From assembly GCA_021234155.1 (NCBI GenBank), contig JAJEKV010000079.1, forward strand, positions 2,762,261 to 2,826,260: 64,000 nucleotides of DNA, given 5' to 3'. The translations under genes and the position numbers were made by a program. Numbering within the stretch: position 1 is the first letter of the stretch; each line of letters starts with the position of its first letter. The notes beneath the pieces were generated by a model. It was not told the origin of the DNA. It did not search any database and was given only the letters and a program-made list of their open reading frames with translations. Positions 14,050 through 24,542 of the stretch are shown here, piece by piece. The stretch comes from Isoetes taiwanensis (Eukaryota; Streptophyta; Lycopodiopsida; Isoetales; Isoetaceae).

Positions 14050-14330
14050 CCTAGATCTTGTTTCCTTGGCAAGCTCTACGGGACCCCATTGCTCTAGAGC
14101 AGGTCAAAATGGCCCATTACAAAGGAGCACATCAACCCCGGCCCGGGTTGTGCCAGGGCCCTGCAGCTCACCTTGTTCCCAGCTGCCCTGAAAAGCGCAG
14201 ACTCGTGCCTCCATTCGCACAGGTGCCCCCCATTGCTCGCATCCGAGTCAAAATGGCCCATTGGGGAGCACATCAACCCGTGTTAGCGGGGCCAACTTGG
14301 TTCTGCCATTCTCCGGCTCACACTGGCGAG
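14050..14330 (+). pseudogene. LINE C-terminal fragment
   Basis: The frame at 14058 begins FPWQALRDPIALEQVKMAHY, which aligns to FPSKLWDANTLEQVKTAHY in the minus-strand LINE fragment at 42.6-43.1 kb. The part just downstream, which in that fragment contains the TGAHHL...CQHC zinc-binding block, is here scrambled and partly duplicated: the KMAHxxxGAHQP block occurs at 14109 and again at 14251. Assigned only by comparison within the window. Confidence 0.6.
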
Positions 14331-14744
14331 GTGCCCTCATTGCCTCCGATGCGGGCGATTGGGGTGCCCGCCCCATCTCCTACGAAAGGCGGGTGCCATT
14401 GCATTTCTTTGAGGGCGTTCCCGTGGAATCCGGCGTCCTTAACAGGGGACGTGCCCCAGTCTTTGGACCAGGGGTCATACATCACCTTGCCCGGACCTCG
14501 CGGATTGCTGTCGTGACTAGGCACTCTGGGGGTGGTGCATGCCCGTATATATTGGGATGTTTACGCATTTTATATGATTAGTTTACGGTTTGTCGGCTTG
14601 GTGATTCTTTGCCATGGTTTTCCCTCGAAAACCTAGCCGAGCGAGGGTTTTAATCGAGGCGATGTAATCCGCCCTCTTTGCGTTTTGTATTGGGTCCCAT
14701 AGCCCGATTGGTCTCGTGGACGATAAAAGTACCTTCCTTCCTTC

Positions 14745-15225
14745 CTTCACCTTGGCTTAGATTATTGAGAACATAGATTAACCCTCGCCCTTTGCTTCTC
14801 ATAGGTTGTCCTTGCGGTCTTATTAGGCGGCTTAAGTTCTTGTACACTTGCTTTCGGCAATTTATAAGATTGGGTCACATGACATGACTTATATCTTCGA
14901 TAATCCTTCAAGCGATGTGAAGATAAAAATGAGGCATTCAATGTCCTATGTGATCATGTTAGATTATACAACAGAAGTGTTGAATGTTCACGAGGACTAA
15001 AATACAATTATTTCTCGGTTTTGAGTGTCGATCATGGTTTCGGTGTCTTTCTTTGGTTCGGTGTGTCATTCTTTTATATTTACGTTTTACGGTTTACTTT
15101 ATCTTTGCTTCATTGATAAAGAACTTCGAAAAGTTTAGTTGACAAGAAACAATAGCGAGGAACAAAAAATCGCACGACGTCGGCCTCTCCGCGATGCCAA
15201 AATCGGCTTGTTGTGGCATATTTGT
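14745..15225. repeat. Duplicated segment shared with 21199-21690
   Basis: This stretch holds the outer end of the copia LTR (to about 14910), about 225 bp of flanking DNA and the first codons of the Merlin transposase. It aligns to 21199-21690, including bases outside the copia element (AGCGATGTGAAGAT follows the LTR in both). Independent copia insertions would not share flanking DNA, so the block was duplicated together. After about 15210 (here) and 21690 (other copy) the similarity stops. Confidence 0.85.
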
Positions 15226-15995
15226 CCAAATATCACTACCATCGCGGCAATTGCTTGCAAGAGCGCTAACAAAGATGAAATGTTGCATTATGCACCCATT
15301 TTAGCATGTTGCGACCAAATAGAGTGTGAAAAGTGTGAAAAAACAATGAAGCTAAGAGATAATAGGGGAAGCGAAGGATGGAATGAAATGGAAGTGCAAA
15401 GGGAAAGATACAATTTTTCAATGTTAAACCCCGTTAGAGGTACACGGTTTTCTAGATCACATCTTACATTAGATAGTTGGGCAATGGTATGCTCCAAAAT
15501 TCACTATGAATGAAATCTTGAATTGCAAAAGGCCATTGTCAATTGGTATAATTTTTGTCAAGATATTTGCGACATCTCCATTCGAAACATAGTGAGGTCA
15601 TAGGTGGTCCAAGAAAAGATTGTGGACATCCATGAGAGTAAATTTGGTAGAGAAAATACAATAAGGAAAAGAAGAGTAGAAGGATAAGCGGGTTTTGGTG
15701 GCATAGAATGGGATTACGACAAGATGTTTATGGTGCATGTTCTAGATAGGACAAAAGATACTTTGGCGGATATAATTTTTTATTATATTGTTCCATGTAG
15801 TATTATTTACAGCGATTGTTGGGCGGATATGAGTCGAGAATGGTTATCTTAATTAGAATATGAACATTACAATGTTTAATCACTCCCGGTACTTTAAAGA
15901 TCGAGTTATAGGAGTGCCTACTAACATAATAGAATCAACTTGGGGGAGCGGTTAAGAGATCCGGGATCTTGTTAAGGGCTTCTATGCATCATATT
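15139..15995 (+). pseudogene. Merlin (IS1595/ISXO2-like) DDE transposase, broken
   Basis: One frame from 15139 to about 15877, broken by stops at 15511 (TGA), 15601 (TAG) and near 15685 (TAA), reads as a DDE transposase of the IS1595/Merlin family. In order: a zinc-finger-like CEKCEKTMKLRDNRG at about 15330; SRSHLTLDSW near 15450; DIHESKFGRENTIRKRRVEG at 15625-15684; GGIEWDYDKMFMVHVLDRT at about 15700; YSDCWADM near 15815; then, after a one-base T insertion at about 15877, NHSRYFKD and TNIIESTW near 15930. The family's catalytic triad is D (in IDESKF), D (in SDCW) and E (in IEsTW). The first is replaced by His (codon 15631-15633), so even a repaired frame would be inactive. Merlin elements move DNA by cut and paste. 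The neighbouring copia LTR ends 229 bp upstream. Terminal inverted repeats were not found. Confidence 0.85.
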
Positions 15996-16014
15996 TTTAA
16001 AGTACATGTGGAGA

Positions 16015-16310
16015 AAGTGATTGCCTTCATAACAATTAAAATAATTTCTCTTTTGACCCCCAAAGGTTTCAATGATTTTCAATGACTAACAATTATCAAT
16101 ACTTCATGTTCCCAACATGTTCTTCATTAGTTTGCATCACTCTTAACATTAAACCACTTGAATAGCAAGATCCCTTCACCTTGGCTTAGATTATTGAGAA
16201 CATAGACTAACCTCATGCCCTTTGCTTCTCATAGGTTGTCCTTGCGACCCAATTTATAAGTTTGCTTTCAAATATAAACCCTCACATGACATGACTTATA
16301 TCTGATAATC
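16015..16310 (-). repeat. Copia copy 2 truncated 3' LTR
   Basis: Matches 21047-21366 of the 5' LTR through TTGCCTTCAT, AATAATTTCTC, ACTTCATGTT, TCACATGACATGACTTATAT and GATAATCCTTC, with a roughly 30-bp internal gap near 16255. About 500 bp of LTR that should lie at lower coordinates are absent. The pyrimidine tract just after it on the plus strand is the complement of the polypurine tract used to prime second-strand synthesis. Confidence 0.75.
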
Positions 16311-16332
16311 CTTCCTCCTCCTTCCGGCTTAT

Positions 16333-18250
16333 AAGTGCGCATCTACCGCAACATTCATTTGCCTTGAATTTTGTAAACTTGATCTGGCGGTGCTTTGGTA
16401 AGTAATCGGCTACTACGGTCATTTTGTATCAATATATTTCATGTGTATGAGCTTTTTTTCTCGCTAAGTCTAGTTATAAAATGCATGTTTAGCTCAATGT
16501 GCTTGGTTCTATCATGATATATGGGATTCTTAACTATTGCTATACAACTCATTTGTCGGTCAGATTTTTGTAGGTCCTTATTGGGTACATCTAATTCATT
16601 CAATAATCTTGTCAACCACACTAATTCTTTGGCAACTAGAGAGGATGCAGCGTATTCTGCTTCAGCTGAACTCATTGCCACTGCTGCTTGCTTTTTGCGT
16701 CTCCAGGTTATCACACCTCCTCCTAAGTATATTGCATAACCCGAGAAGTTGATTTTTCTAGTGTACGAGATCTCCTCCCCAATCTACATCACTATAACAC
16801 ATCGGAGTTAGATTTTTACGAGTCAAAGCATATTCCATGAGTTTGAGTCCCCTTTAGATATTTAAGAACTCGTTTAGCTGCCTCCCAATGTTCTTTAGTA
16901 GCATCATGATTTCTCCTGCTCAAAATGTTGACTGCAAGGCTATGTTAGGGCGAGTACTGTTTGCCAGAAATAATAGGCACCCCACCAAGGCTCTGTAAGG
17001 TACATTTTGCATTTCAATAACCTCATCATTTGTAACATCATGTATTAAATGGGTCTATGTCCGGCTACTATAGGAATCTTTGTTGGTTTGGCTTGGTTAG
17101 CTTGAACCTTTTCGACATATTTTCTACATGTGTACTTTGATGCAACTTTAACCATTTCAACTTTCTGTTTTCTAACAACCTCAATCCCAGAAACTTCTTG
17201 AGTTCACCTAGGTGCGGCATTTGAAACCTAGATTTTAAAATACCTTTGCATATGTTCGGGAATTTTCAAAGAGCTTGCAACCATAATACAATCATCTACA
17301 TAGAGTGCAATAATGCAATATTCTCCATTTTGCTCAAATCTATAAAGATTCCCATCATTTTGCAATTTTCAAAGCCACGTTCTTGTAAAAATAATTTATA
17401 CATAAATAACATTCTCTTGGTATTTGCTTCAATCCATATACATTTGTTTAGCTTCGGACCATATCCTTACCATGTGAATATCACGGGCCTGTTTTCATAT
17501 AAGCCTCCTCCTCAAGTAGCATTTAAAAATCGATTTTTACATCCATGTGGGGTAGCTCTAAATTCATAGCATTAGCCATAGCTAGCAAAACTCTAATGCT
17601 TGTAAGTTTGACTATAGGAAAGTAGATTTCATCATAATCTCTTCCTTTTTTTCGTGTGTATCCTTGAGCAACCAATCTTGCTTTAAACTTCTTACTTCCA
17701 TCGGGGTTTAATTTAATTTTTTATACAACCATTTACTTCGGTTTACCATCGGCCTTAATTAGCTCATATGTTTTGGTCTCTTCAAAAGATTTAAGCTCAT
17801 CATTCATGGTAGCTATCCACTTATCCTTGTCATGACTTTGTTGAGCTTCCTCAAAACTTTGAGGAATAATTTCATCCTCCAGAATAGCCATAATTTGTTC
17901 TTGCTCAAAGGTGACACCTCTTCTACTTCTCCCTAATTCATTTCTGTCATACAGTTTTCCTTCTTCTAACTTTGCTTCCTCTACTAATCTTTCTACCTGA
18001 GTCTTTCTTTTTTTCTCTTCTCTATATGATGACCAGCTAATCCTTGTTGTTCTTGTTCCTCGGCTTGCATCTTGATCATTTTGGAACCTCGGTTTGCTTG
18101 ACCTTGAGTTAAGATTTTCTTCTTCATTATCATGTCATCATCTATTTCAAACTTAGGTTGCATCTCTACGGTTTTTTTGTATTTGTTTTGACTCCCTTTT
18201 TTATACTGTCCTTGTATGGTATGCCCTCATTGAACAAAACATCTCTCATT
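16333..18250 (-). pseudogene. Copia reverse transcriptase/RNase H, copy 2
   Basis: RNase H is readable at 16439-16714 with KQAAVAMSSAEAEYAA, ELVWLTRLL and the conserved HDRTKHIELNMHFI block. It continues in a shifted frame as IYIDTK, VADYLTKAPPDQVYK near 16340-16440, the usual copia C-terminus. The RT catalytic YVDD lies at 17291-17302. Frames between about 17000 and 18250 are broken by small indels. The enzyme pair would make cDNA and degrade template RNA; this copy is a relic. Confidence 0.87.
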
Positions 18251-18599
18251 GATTATGGCTTGATTTAGTTTGAGGGAACATATACTCTATATCCTTTGGA
18301 TTGCTCATCATACCCTACAAGAAATCCTTCTTGACCTTGTTATCTAGCTTCTTCCTTAACTTAAATTTGGTACATGAGCATACATCAAGCAACCAAAGGC
18401 TTTTAGTTTTTCATAGTTTATCCTTTTATTTGGACTTCATAGGCGTCGGAATATTACCCTTTAGACTATTTGATGGCAACATATTTTGTATTAAAAGCTG
18501 CGGTTTGTAATGCTTCTTCAGAAAATTTATTACCTTGAGACCACTTCCCCTTTATCATGGCTCTGCTTTGCATCCATTATAGTTCTATTCTTTCTCTCG

Positions 18600-19370
18600 G
18601 AGACCCGTTCTGCTGAGGAGAATATCCTGAGTTAAGCGCCTTTTAATTTTATGGGCTATACAAAAATATTTAAATTGCTTAGCAAGGTATTCACCTCCTC
18701 TATCGGACCTAATTCATTTCGGTTTGAGGTGGTTTCTCTTTCCATCTCGCCACATATTGTTTAAATGCACTCAATGCTTGAGATTTCCTTGCTAAGCAGG
18801 ATTATGTCTTGCACTTCTGCTATAGTCATATGTGAATGTTATAAAATTACCTTTTATTGGTTCTACTTTGCACATTTAAGGGACCACATAAGTCAGAATG
18901 CACTAACTCTAGAACTTGCTGTGCTCTAGACTTACTTTTAGGAAATGGCAGCCTGTTTAATTTTCCCAAAGCACATCCTTCACAAATAACTTCATTTGTC
19001 TTGTTGTCATGATAGTTTATGTGGCCTTGCTTCAATAAATATTTTTAAATTTTTGTAATTTGTATGCCCAGGTCTTACGTGCCATAGATCAACACTGTCT
19101 TCTTGTATTGCATTTATACTATGATGCATCACATTGTCCATTTCAAATAGATTTCCAACCCTTTTAGCAGAAAACTTTAATTCATTATCCAGGTACACAT
19201 TACATTTGTCTCCTTCAAATACTACTCGATAACCCAAATCACATAAGTGGATTTACGTGATTAAATTTTTATTATTCTTTGGTATACCACGAGCGTCTTC
19301 TATTGTTCACAACATTTCCCTTGAGATCTTCTAGCTGTAATAGACCCCTTCCTTTCACCTCTTGAAGAGC
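18600..19370 (-). pseudogene. Copia integrase and end of protease, copy 2
   Basis: At 18847-19035 the frame reads GHINYHDNKTNEVI, CEGCALGKLNRLPFPK and ELVHSDLCGPLNVQ, the zinc-binding and early catalytic part of a copia integrase. At 19007-19237 it reads GYRVVFEGDKCNVYL and DLWHVRPGH, the end of the protease region and start of the GAG-pre-integrase domain. Nearly identical to copy 1 at the nucleotide level, with one extra codon near 19005. Frameshifts prevent a full product. Confidence 0.87.
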
Positions 19371-19378
19371 TCCATTCC

Positions 19379-20530
19379 CTACTTGAATTTTTCTAGAGCT
19401 TGTAGTTGATATATTTTTTCAAAGCTTCGATGAGATTTGTACTCTTGATCTTTCGGCTCCTTATCAACTATCAAGTGATCAGATTTATTAGTAGCAATAC
19501 TTTCATTCACAACAGCAAATTCAGTATTTACCTCATCTTCGTCTTCCTCCTCAGTAATTCCTTTGGAATTAACCTCCTTTTCTTGAGCAACATATGCTTT
19601 TTCATACCCTCGACCTCTCCCTCTTCCAAATCTGCCTCTACTTGGCTCTCCTCTTCCTCTAGATTTTCTAAAGTTCTTAGGTGTAGGACACTTTGATGCT
19701 ACATGCCCTCTCCCTCCACATGTATAGCAATTAAACTCTATCTTAAGCCTAGGGCATTCATTTTTATAATGCCCTAGCTCATGACAGTTATAGCACACAA
19801 CTTTTTCCTTCTTTTTGACAAGCAAGACTTCTGGAGTTTCCTCATTCTGACTTTTCCTTAAGATCTTTTTTTGTTCCCATTCAGTTCTTAAGGTAGTTTC
19901 AGCTTCTTCCCTGATTTACATGAGTTTCTTATGAATAAGGCTAAGGTCTCATTGTCACCTATAGCTCTAGATATTTGCAAGACCTGACTTCTTTCAGAAA
20001 TTACAACTCCAGCACCATCCAAATCAACAATTAAGTTGTCAAATTTATTGAAGAATTCTCCCACATCTTCATCCTCTCTTAATTTCAAACCTCTTAATTC
20101 ATTTTCAAGTAAGTCTATTTGTGAGAAAGTTTTTTCCTCATAATGTTTCAATAGAAACTTCCACATTTCTCTAGGCCCAAGAGATCTAAGCTTAAGACCA
20201 ATAGATGGACTTACCTTGCATGATATGATCCCTTGAGCTTCTTTGGCCTTGACTTGCAAAGATTTTCCTCCACTAGAGCCACTAACTCCTCCTCCTGTCA
20301 CCTGCTGTGGGTGAGCCCTTGTGTGCCCGGTGCAGACCCCTGTAGAGTCGATCTGTTTAGAATCCCTGCCCGGCACTAATAGTCCCACTTGGATCTACCC
20401 GGATCCTAGAGGTCTTCCACCTCTGAAATGCGTATTTAATGGCGTCCTTCCAAACCTGGAATCGTGGACCGCCCTTGTACACATCAATAGTGATCAACAA
20501 ACTTCTTTGCCAAATCTACTAGACATATTG
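19379..20530 (-). pseudogene. Copia gag with two CCHC knuckles, copy 2
   Basis: Two overlapping minus-strand frames make up gag. The first (19888-20388) has the UBN2/retrotran capsid pattern: LRSLGPREMWKFLLKHYEE, LENELRGLKL, FFNKFDNLIVDL and ERSQVLQI. The second (19379-19825) holds two zinc knuckles, CYNCHELGHYKNEC and CYTCGGRGHVASKC, followed by a basic RGRGEPSRGRFGRGRGRG tract. Gag binds and packages element RNA. The N-terminus (toward 20530) is damaged, and a frameshift near 19885 separates the two parts. Confidence 0.88.
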
Positions 20531-20531
20531 T

Positions 20532-20544
20532 AGCTCTGATACCA
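20532..20544 (-). other. Copia primer-binding site (initiator tRNA-Met)
   Basis: On the minus strand the sequence next to the 5' LTR reads TGGTATCAGAGCT, the classic plant copia primer-binding site complementary to the 3' end of initiator tRNA-Met. It is one base from the LTR end (CCATCA). In copy 1 the matching bases at about 9733-9747 are changed. Confidence 0.9.
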
Positions 20545-20545
20545 A

Positions 20546-21366
20546 TGATGGTTATTTAATGACACTTGATAGAAAAACTAGATGTCTAGTAAGATTTTCC
20601 AACACCTATTTCAACAATCATTCAAATACAAAATATTGATCTAGTGAAAAGCCAAGATATGGTCACTAATTTTCACATAGATCATTTTGCACTTCAAATT
20701 ATGAGCACTTCAATTTTTTGCTCACAAGTCAAGTGTCTTGATGTATTCCAGCCTTTTACAATTCAAATTTGTCATTCAACCATTGAATATAAGATAGCCA
20801 AAACAACGTTCATGGGATATTGATCCGATCAGCATATGCGGGGTTGACCCGAAGCAATTTGCTTGGATCGGCTTATCTTGGCTTCATTGAACACATCCAG
20901 TAGATCCGATTGGCCCGGATATCTTCTATTTTATGTGGCTTAAACAACTCAGAAGCGGTTATGGGATTGGATTAACTTGCCAATCTTGTTCAAAACTTTC
21001 GTTTGAAATATCCCGCGGGATAAGTGAAGAAATCGAGCCGCCGTAACCATTGCCTTCATTACAATTAAAATAATTTCTCTTTTGACCTCAAGGGTTTCAA
21101 TGATTTTCAATGACTAACAATTATCAATACTTCATGTTTCCAACACGTTCTTCATTGGTTTCATCACTCTTAATATTAAACCACTTGGTAGCAAGATCCC
21201 TTCACCTTGGCTTAGATTATTGAGAACATAGATTAACCCTCGCCCTTTGCTTCTCATAGGTTGTCCTTTGCGGTCTTATTAGGCTGGCTTATGTTCTTGT
21301 ACACTTGCTTTCGGCCAATTTATAAGATGCGTCACATGACATGACTTATATGTTGATAATCCTTCA
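20546..21366 (-). repeat. Copia copy 2 5' LTR
   Basis: An 821-bp LTR bounded on the plus strand by TGATGG at 20546 and CCTTCA at 21361-21366. Defined by the adjacent primer-binding site, by its match to the split LTR of copy 1, and by the truncated 3' LTR. Flanking bases beyond 21366 (AGCGATGTG) equal those beyond 14910. Confidence 0.85.
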
Positions 21367-21690
21367 AGCGATGTGAAGATAAAAATGAGGCATTCAATGT
21401 CTATGTGATCATGTTAGATTATACAACGAGAGAAGTGTTGAATGGTCCGAGGAGGCCTAGTTCTAAAATACAATTATTTCTCGGTTTTGAGTGTCGATCA
21501 TGGTTTTCGGTGTCTTTCTTTGGTTCGATTGTGTCATTCTTTTATATTTACGTTTTTACGGTTTACTTTATGCTTGCTTCATTGATAAAGAACTACGAAA
21601 AGTTTAGTTGACAAGAAACAATAGCGGGAACAAAAAAAAAACGAGCGTCGGCCTCTCGATGCCAAAATCGGCTTGTGTGGCATTTTTGTC

Positions 21691-24540
21691 CGCGTCGGGG
21701 AGGAGGGTCTCCCATGCCAACCATAAGCATGCCGCAATTTTGCCACCATGGTCTACAAATTATTTACGCGTAACATAATTTCATAAAATATGTTGCCCAG
21801 AAGTGCTATCATGTTGTTTTCCACTTGCCATTTGTGACCAAAGTCGGCCAAAATCTTTCATGCGGCGAGGAATCATGGCGTCCATAACTATCCTCTATAG
21901 CCCTTTGCTCTATCTAGAGCATATGAAAACAAAAAGACATGACACAATGCATGATAATTAGATAGTCATAGAGAGACTAACATCATCTACCTTGTTGTAA
22001 ACCCACAAGCACACAAAATCGTTTGTAAGAAGGAAGCAAAAGGAGAAACAAGTTAAGGCCTGTTGTAGCAAAGCTTCCATTTGCAATAAAAAAGACTTTA
22101 AGATTTTTTTTACAAAACAAAACTTCGGCTTTAGTTTAGCGGCTGGAATTTTCTTCCTAGCAAAACCCACTGTCCAATAAGAAAAAGCGGGGAGGAATTG
22201 AACCTCCAAGCCATTTGGCCAAACCCAAACCCTAAACTAGAGCAGTCCTTAGCCCAACAATCCACGAGCTCCACCTTCAAAAAATAAAACAATCTTGACT
22301 CCTAGAGCAAAGCAACACAACCCTCATTCATTCACCCCATCCATCAATCCGGTGTTCTATTCTCGAACTACAATGCTAGTCAATGTTCTATTCTCGAACT
22401 ACAATGCGATTCTCGGACTACAATGCTAGCGCGACGGCCACATAAAAAAATAAAAAGCAGCTCTCATACTATTTTTCAATACTATATGTCACTAAAATTA
22501 TAATCCAAACGATGCATAAAATACCTTAAACCTTGTGCGAGACTTTATCTACCTAATTCAATAGGTTAGTCACTAAACCAATTTAACTAAACAAGTGCTT
22601 ATTACTCACTAAACCAATACAACTAAATGGTATTTCTTTTGTTTTATACTTTAATGGATTGTTTCATTTTTTCAATTAGGGTTGTTGATGGGAGGAATAT
22701 TCCTCCTTTTATGTCAGATGAAGGGCCCTCTATTTTTTGCAGGCCGTGAGTCGTGACCCATACAAATTTCAAAGGTGCAGAATTAAAACACATGACCATT
22801 GGCATTACGTAAAGCAGAATTGCAGTGGATAAAAACTATGTTGCGCTCCTCTGACCGGCAGGCATAAAAAAAAGCCAAGCAACCACGGGACGGAGGATTG
22901 AACCTCCGGGCCCGAGCGACCTATCACGAGGCCCATTTTCATGATTATAATCCGTTTAATACATTCTCCCACAACCCCATCGAGAACCAAAGCGTAAAGC
23001 CATCAAGTATCTGCCACAACTCCTCCGATTTCAGGGCAGGAAAATGGTGGAGCTCGGCCCGACGCAGAAGACCAATCATCAGGCGCCACCATAGATAAAG
23101 ACCTCCTAGCGGCAAGAAGAGCCCATTATTTTCAAGGTAAAAAGAAATCGGCTATTTTTGTTGCCCTCAGGCTCTTATGTAATGCGCATTAATTCACCTG
23201 CTCATCGCCCTATGCCTCTAATCCTCATACGCCTGTTCTTCTCAGAAAGCATGGCAAATCTTGGTGAGGGGCACGCATGCAGAAGTCGCATCTCGAATGA
23301 CTCCGCGCGTCGCATCTCCGGTGACGATTCTATGGTGCTCCATCTCAAATCGGCTCGCCCTGCCGGCGAAGCTACGGTCGACAAGAGCGCCGAGAACAAG
23401 ATCGGGGAGCACAATCGTGCCCTACATTCCAAAACCCGGTCTCGTGGCTTTCCAAAACGTACCTTTGAAAAAAAACACAAATTAAACCATGAATAACCAA
23501 TCCAAAGTAGGAACTTGCCCCTCACAACAAAGAAGCGAAAAGCTCAAACATGCACAAACATACCATTTTTCAATACAATACAATACCAGAATCATAGTTT
23601 CCACCATTGCGAGAATACCCTCCCGCAATACCAAACAGATTGGGTAAACTTAAATACAACTAAATAAGTGCTTATTACACAATTTTCTCCCTCTTGAACT
23701 AGTCATTAGACCAATAAAACTAAATAAGTGTCATTACACTCTTTCTTCGCACATCTCCCTTTGTCACTAGGATCTGTAAACCGATTTGTTGGTTTTCGTT
23801 CTTCCTAAAACCATTGCAATGGCATGTTCTCTTTTTGCTTTATGTAATATAATACAACCATTTTCTTCCCATTACTGGGAGAAAGGGTTCAGAAAAACGG
23901 ATGGGCAGTGAACTAGATAAGGCCCCTAGGTTTTATTCCTACATACCTAGAATGTATATGCCCATCTAGGTAAGCTGTCTACCTCACTTGGACCTATGAA
24001 GTACCGAAACATCCGCAATAAACTCTTAAACCAGGATCATATAACCCTGGATAAAACTCATGTATTTCAGGATTTTATCTAGACAGCAATTATCGCATCT
24101 TTCCACAAAGACATCGACCTTAGTGCTTACAGATATGGCCGTTTATCTCTATACAAAGATAATTCCAGATGATGTAGATCTCCATTAATTAAGGCCATTG
24201 TAATGCAATAAACTGTATCACAGCCAGGGGCTTTCTACATTGAGCAGAAGCTTAGTTTCTCTGATCATTTGCCGAAGCACAAAAGAGCAAAATTACAAAT
24301 TCCAAAATCTGTGTCCTAAAATTATAGGTGCCCTGAGAGGATTCAAATTCTTAACTGTGATAATAAACTTGAGGTCTCATCTCTAACCATTGATGCTGTG
24401 GTTTCATCGCGCTGGTGTCTGTAGCCACAGGAGACTAGCCCTTCTGACTTCAAAAACAGACCTCAGGTAGCTTCAAGTTTTTAAGTCTTGTAATTTGAGG
24501 CCAACATATCTACGGAATTGCAAATCAGAACCTTGGCGCT
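21691..24540. other. Intergenic region, no gene recognised
   Basis: No family-like protein. Visible features: a triplicated sequence built on TCTATTCTCGAACTACAATG at 22353, 22384 and (partial) 22409; and two tRNA-like T-arms on the minus strand, GGAGG-TTCAATT-CCTCC at about 22194-22210 and CGGAGG-TTCAATC-CTCCG at about 22885-22907, each followed by a T-run on the minus strand. A GC-richer patch at 22880-23420 holds overlapping frames without similarity. The 3' UTR of the downstream chloroplast RNP gene (minus strand) probably ends within 24.2-24.5 kb. Confidence 0.5.
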
Positions 24541-24542
24541 CT

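Larger units (their letters stand above)
10401..14744 (+). mobile_element. GC-rich decayed LINE (L1-like), nested in LTR
   Basis: About 4.3 kb of markedly GC-rich DNA that interrupts the copia LTR: the same LTR in copy 2 runs without a break from TAGCAA to CCCTTCACC. Plus-strand remnants appear in LINE ORF2 order: endonuclease start (WNCRGL at about 11320), endonuclease end (VVDYVLV, near 11970), RT entry block (VVPIHKAGDPNNP, about 12800), RT palm start (DHIFTACDRLED, about 12980) and a C-terminal block (LEQVKMAHY, about 14095). Each block matches the LINE at 45.6-48.4 kb or the fragment at 42.6-43.1 kb. The first 0.9 kb (10401-11290) is GC-rich and may be 5' UTR or ORF1, but is not recognisable. 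No poly(A) tail is seen; a CCTTC repeat sits at the 3' junction. Confidence 0.75.
5700..14910 (-). mobile_element. Copia-type LTR retrotransposon, copy 1, interrupted
   Basis: Degenerate Ty1/copia element read on the minus strand: 5' LTR at the high-coordinate end, then gag, integrase, reverse transcriptase and RNase H toward 5.7 kb. It aligns over nearly its full length to copy 2 (16.0-21.4 kb), with runs of 20-100 nearly identical bases broken by small indels. The 5' LTR starts with TGATGG at 9749, is interrupted at about 10400 by a GC-rich LINE, and resumes at about 14745 to end near 14910. The two LTR pieces together are about 818 bp, against 821 bp for the uninterrupted LTR of copy 2. 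No 3' LTR is visible; similarity to copy 2 fades near 5700. The primer-binding site next to the LTR is altered compared with copy 2. The element cannot be autonomous. Confidence 0.9.
16015..21366 (-). mobile_element. Copia-type LTR retrotransposon, copy 2
   Basis: Better preserved copy, minus strand. From high to low coordinates: 5' LTR (20546-21366), primer-binding site (20532-20544), gag (19379-20530), integrase (about 18600-19370), RT/RNase H (16333-18250), purine-rich tract (complement of 16307-16326) and a truncated 3' LTR (16015-16310). LTR ends read TGAAGG...CCATCA on the minus strand. The 3' LTR lacks the half that should begin TGATGG and abuts the end of the Merlin relic. Many frameshifts make it non-autonomous. 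It is flanked by the same DNA as copy 1, so it is a duplicate rather than an independent insertion. Confidence 0.92.
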
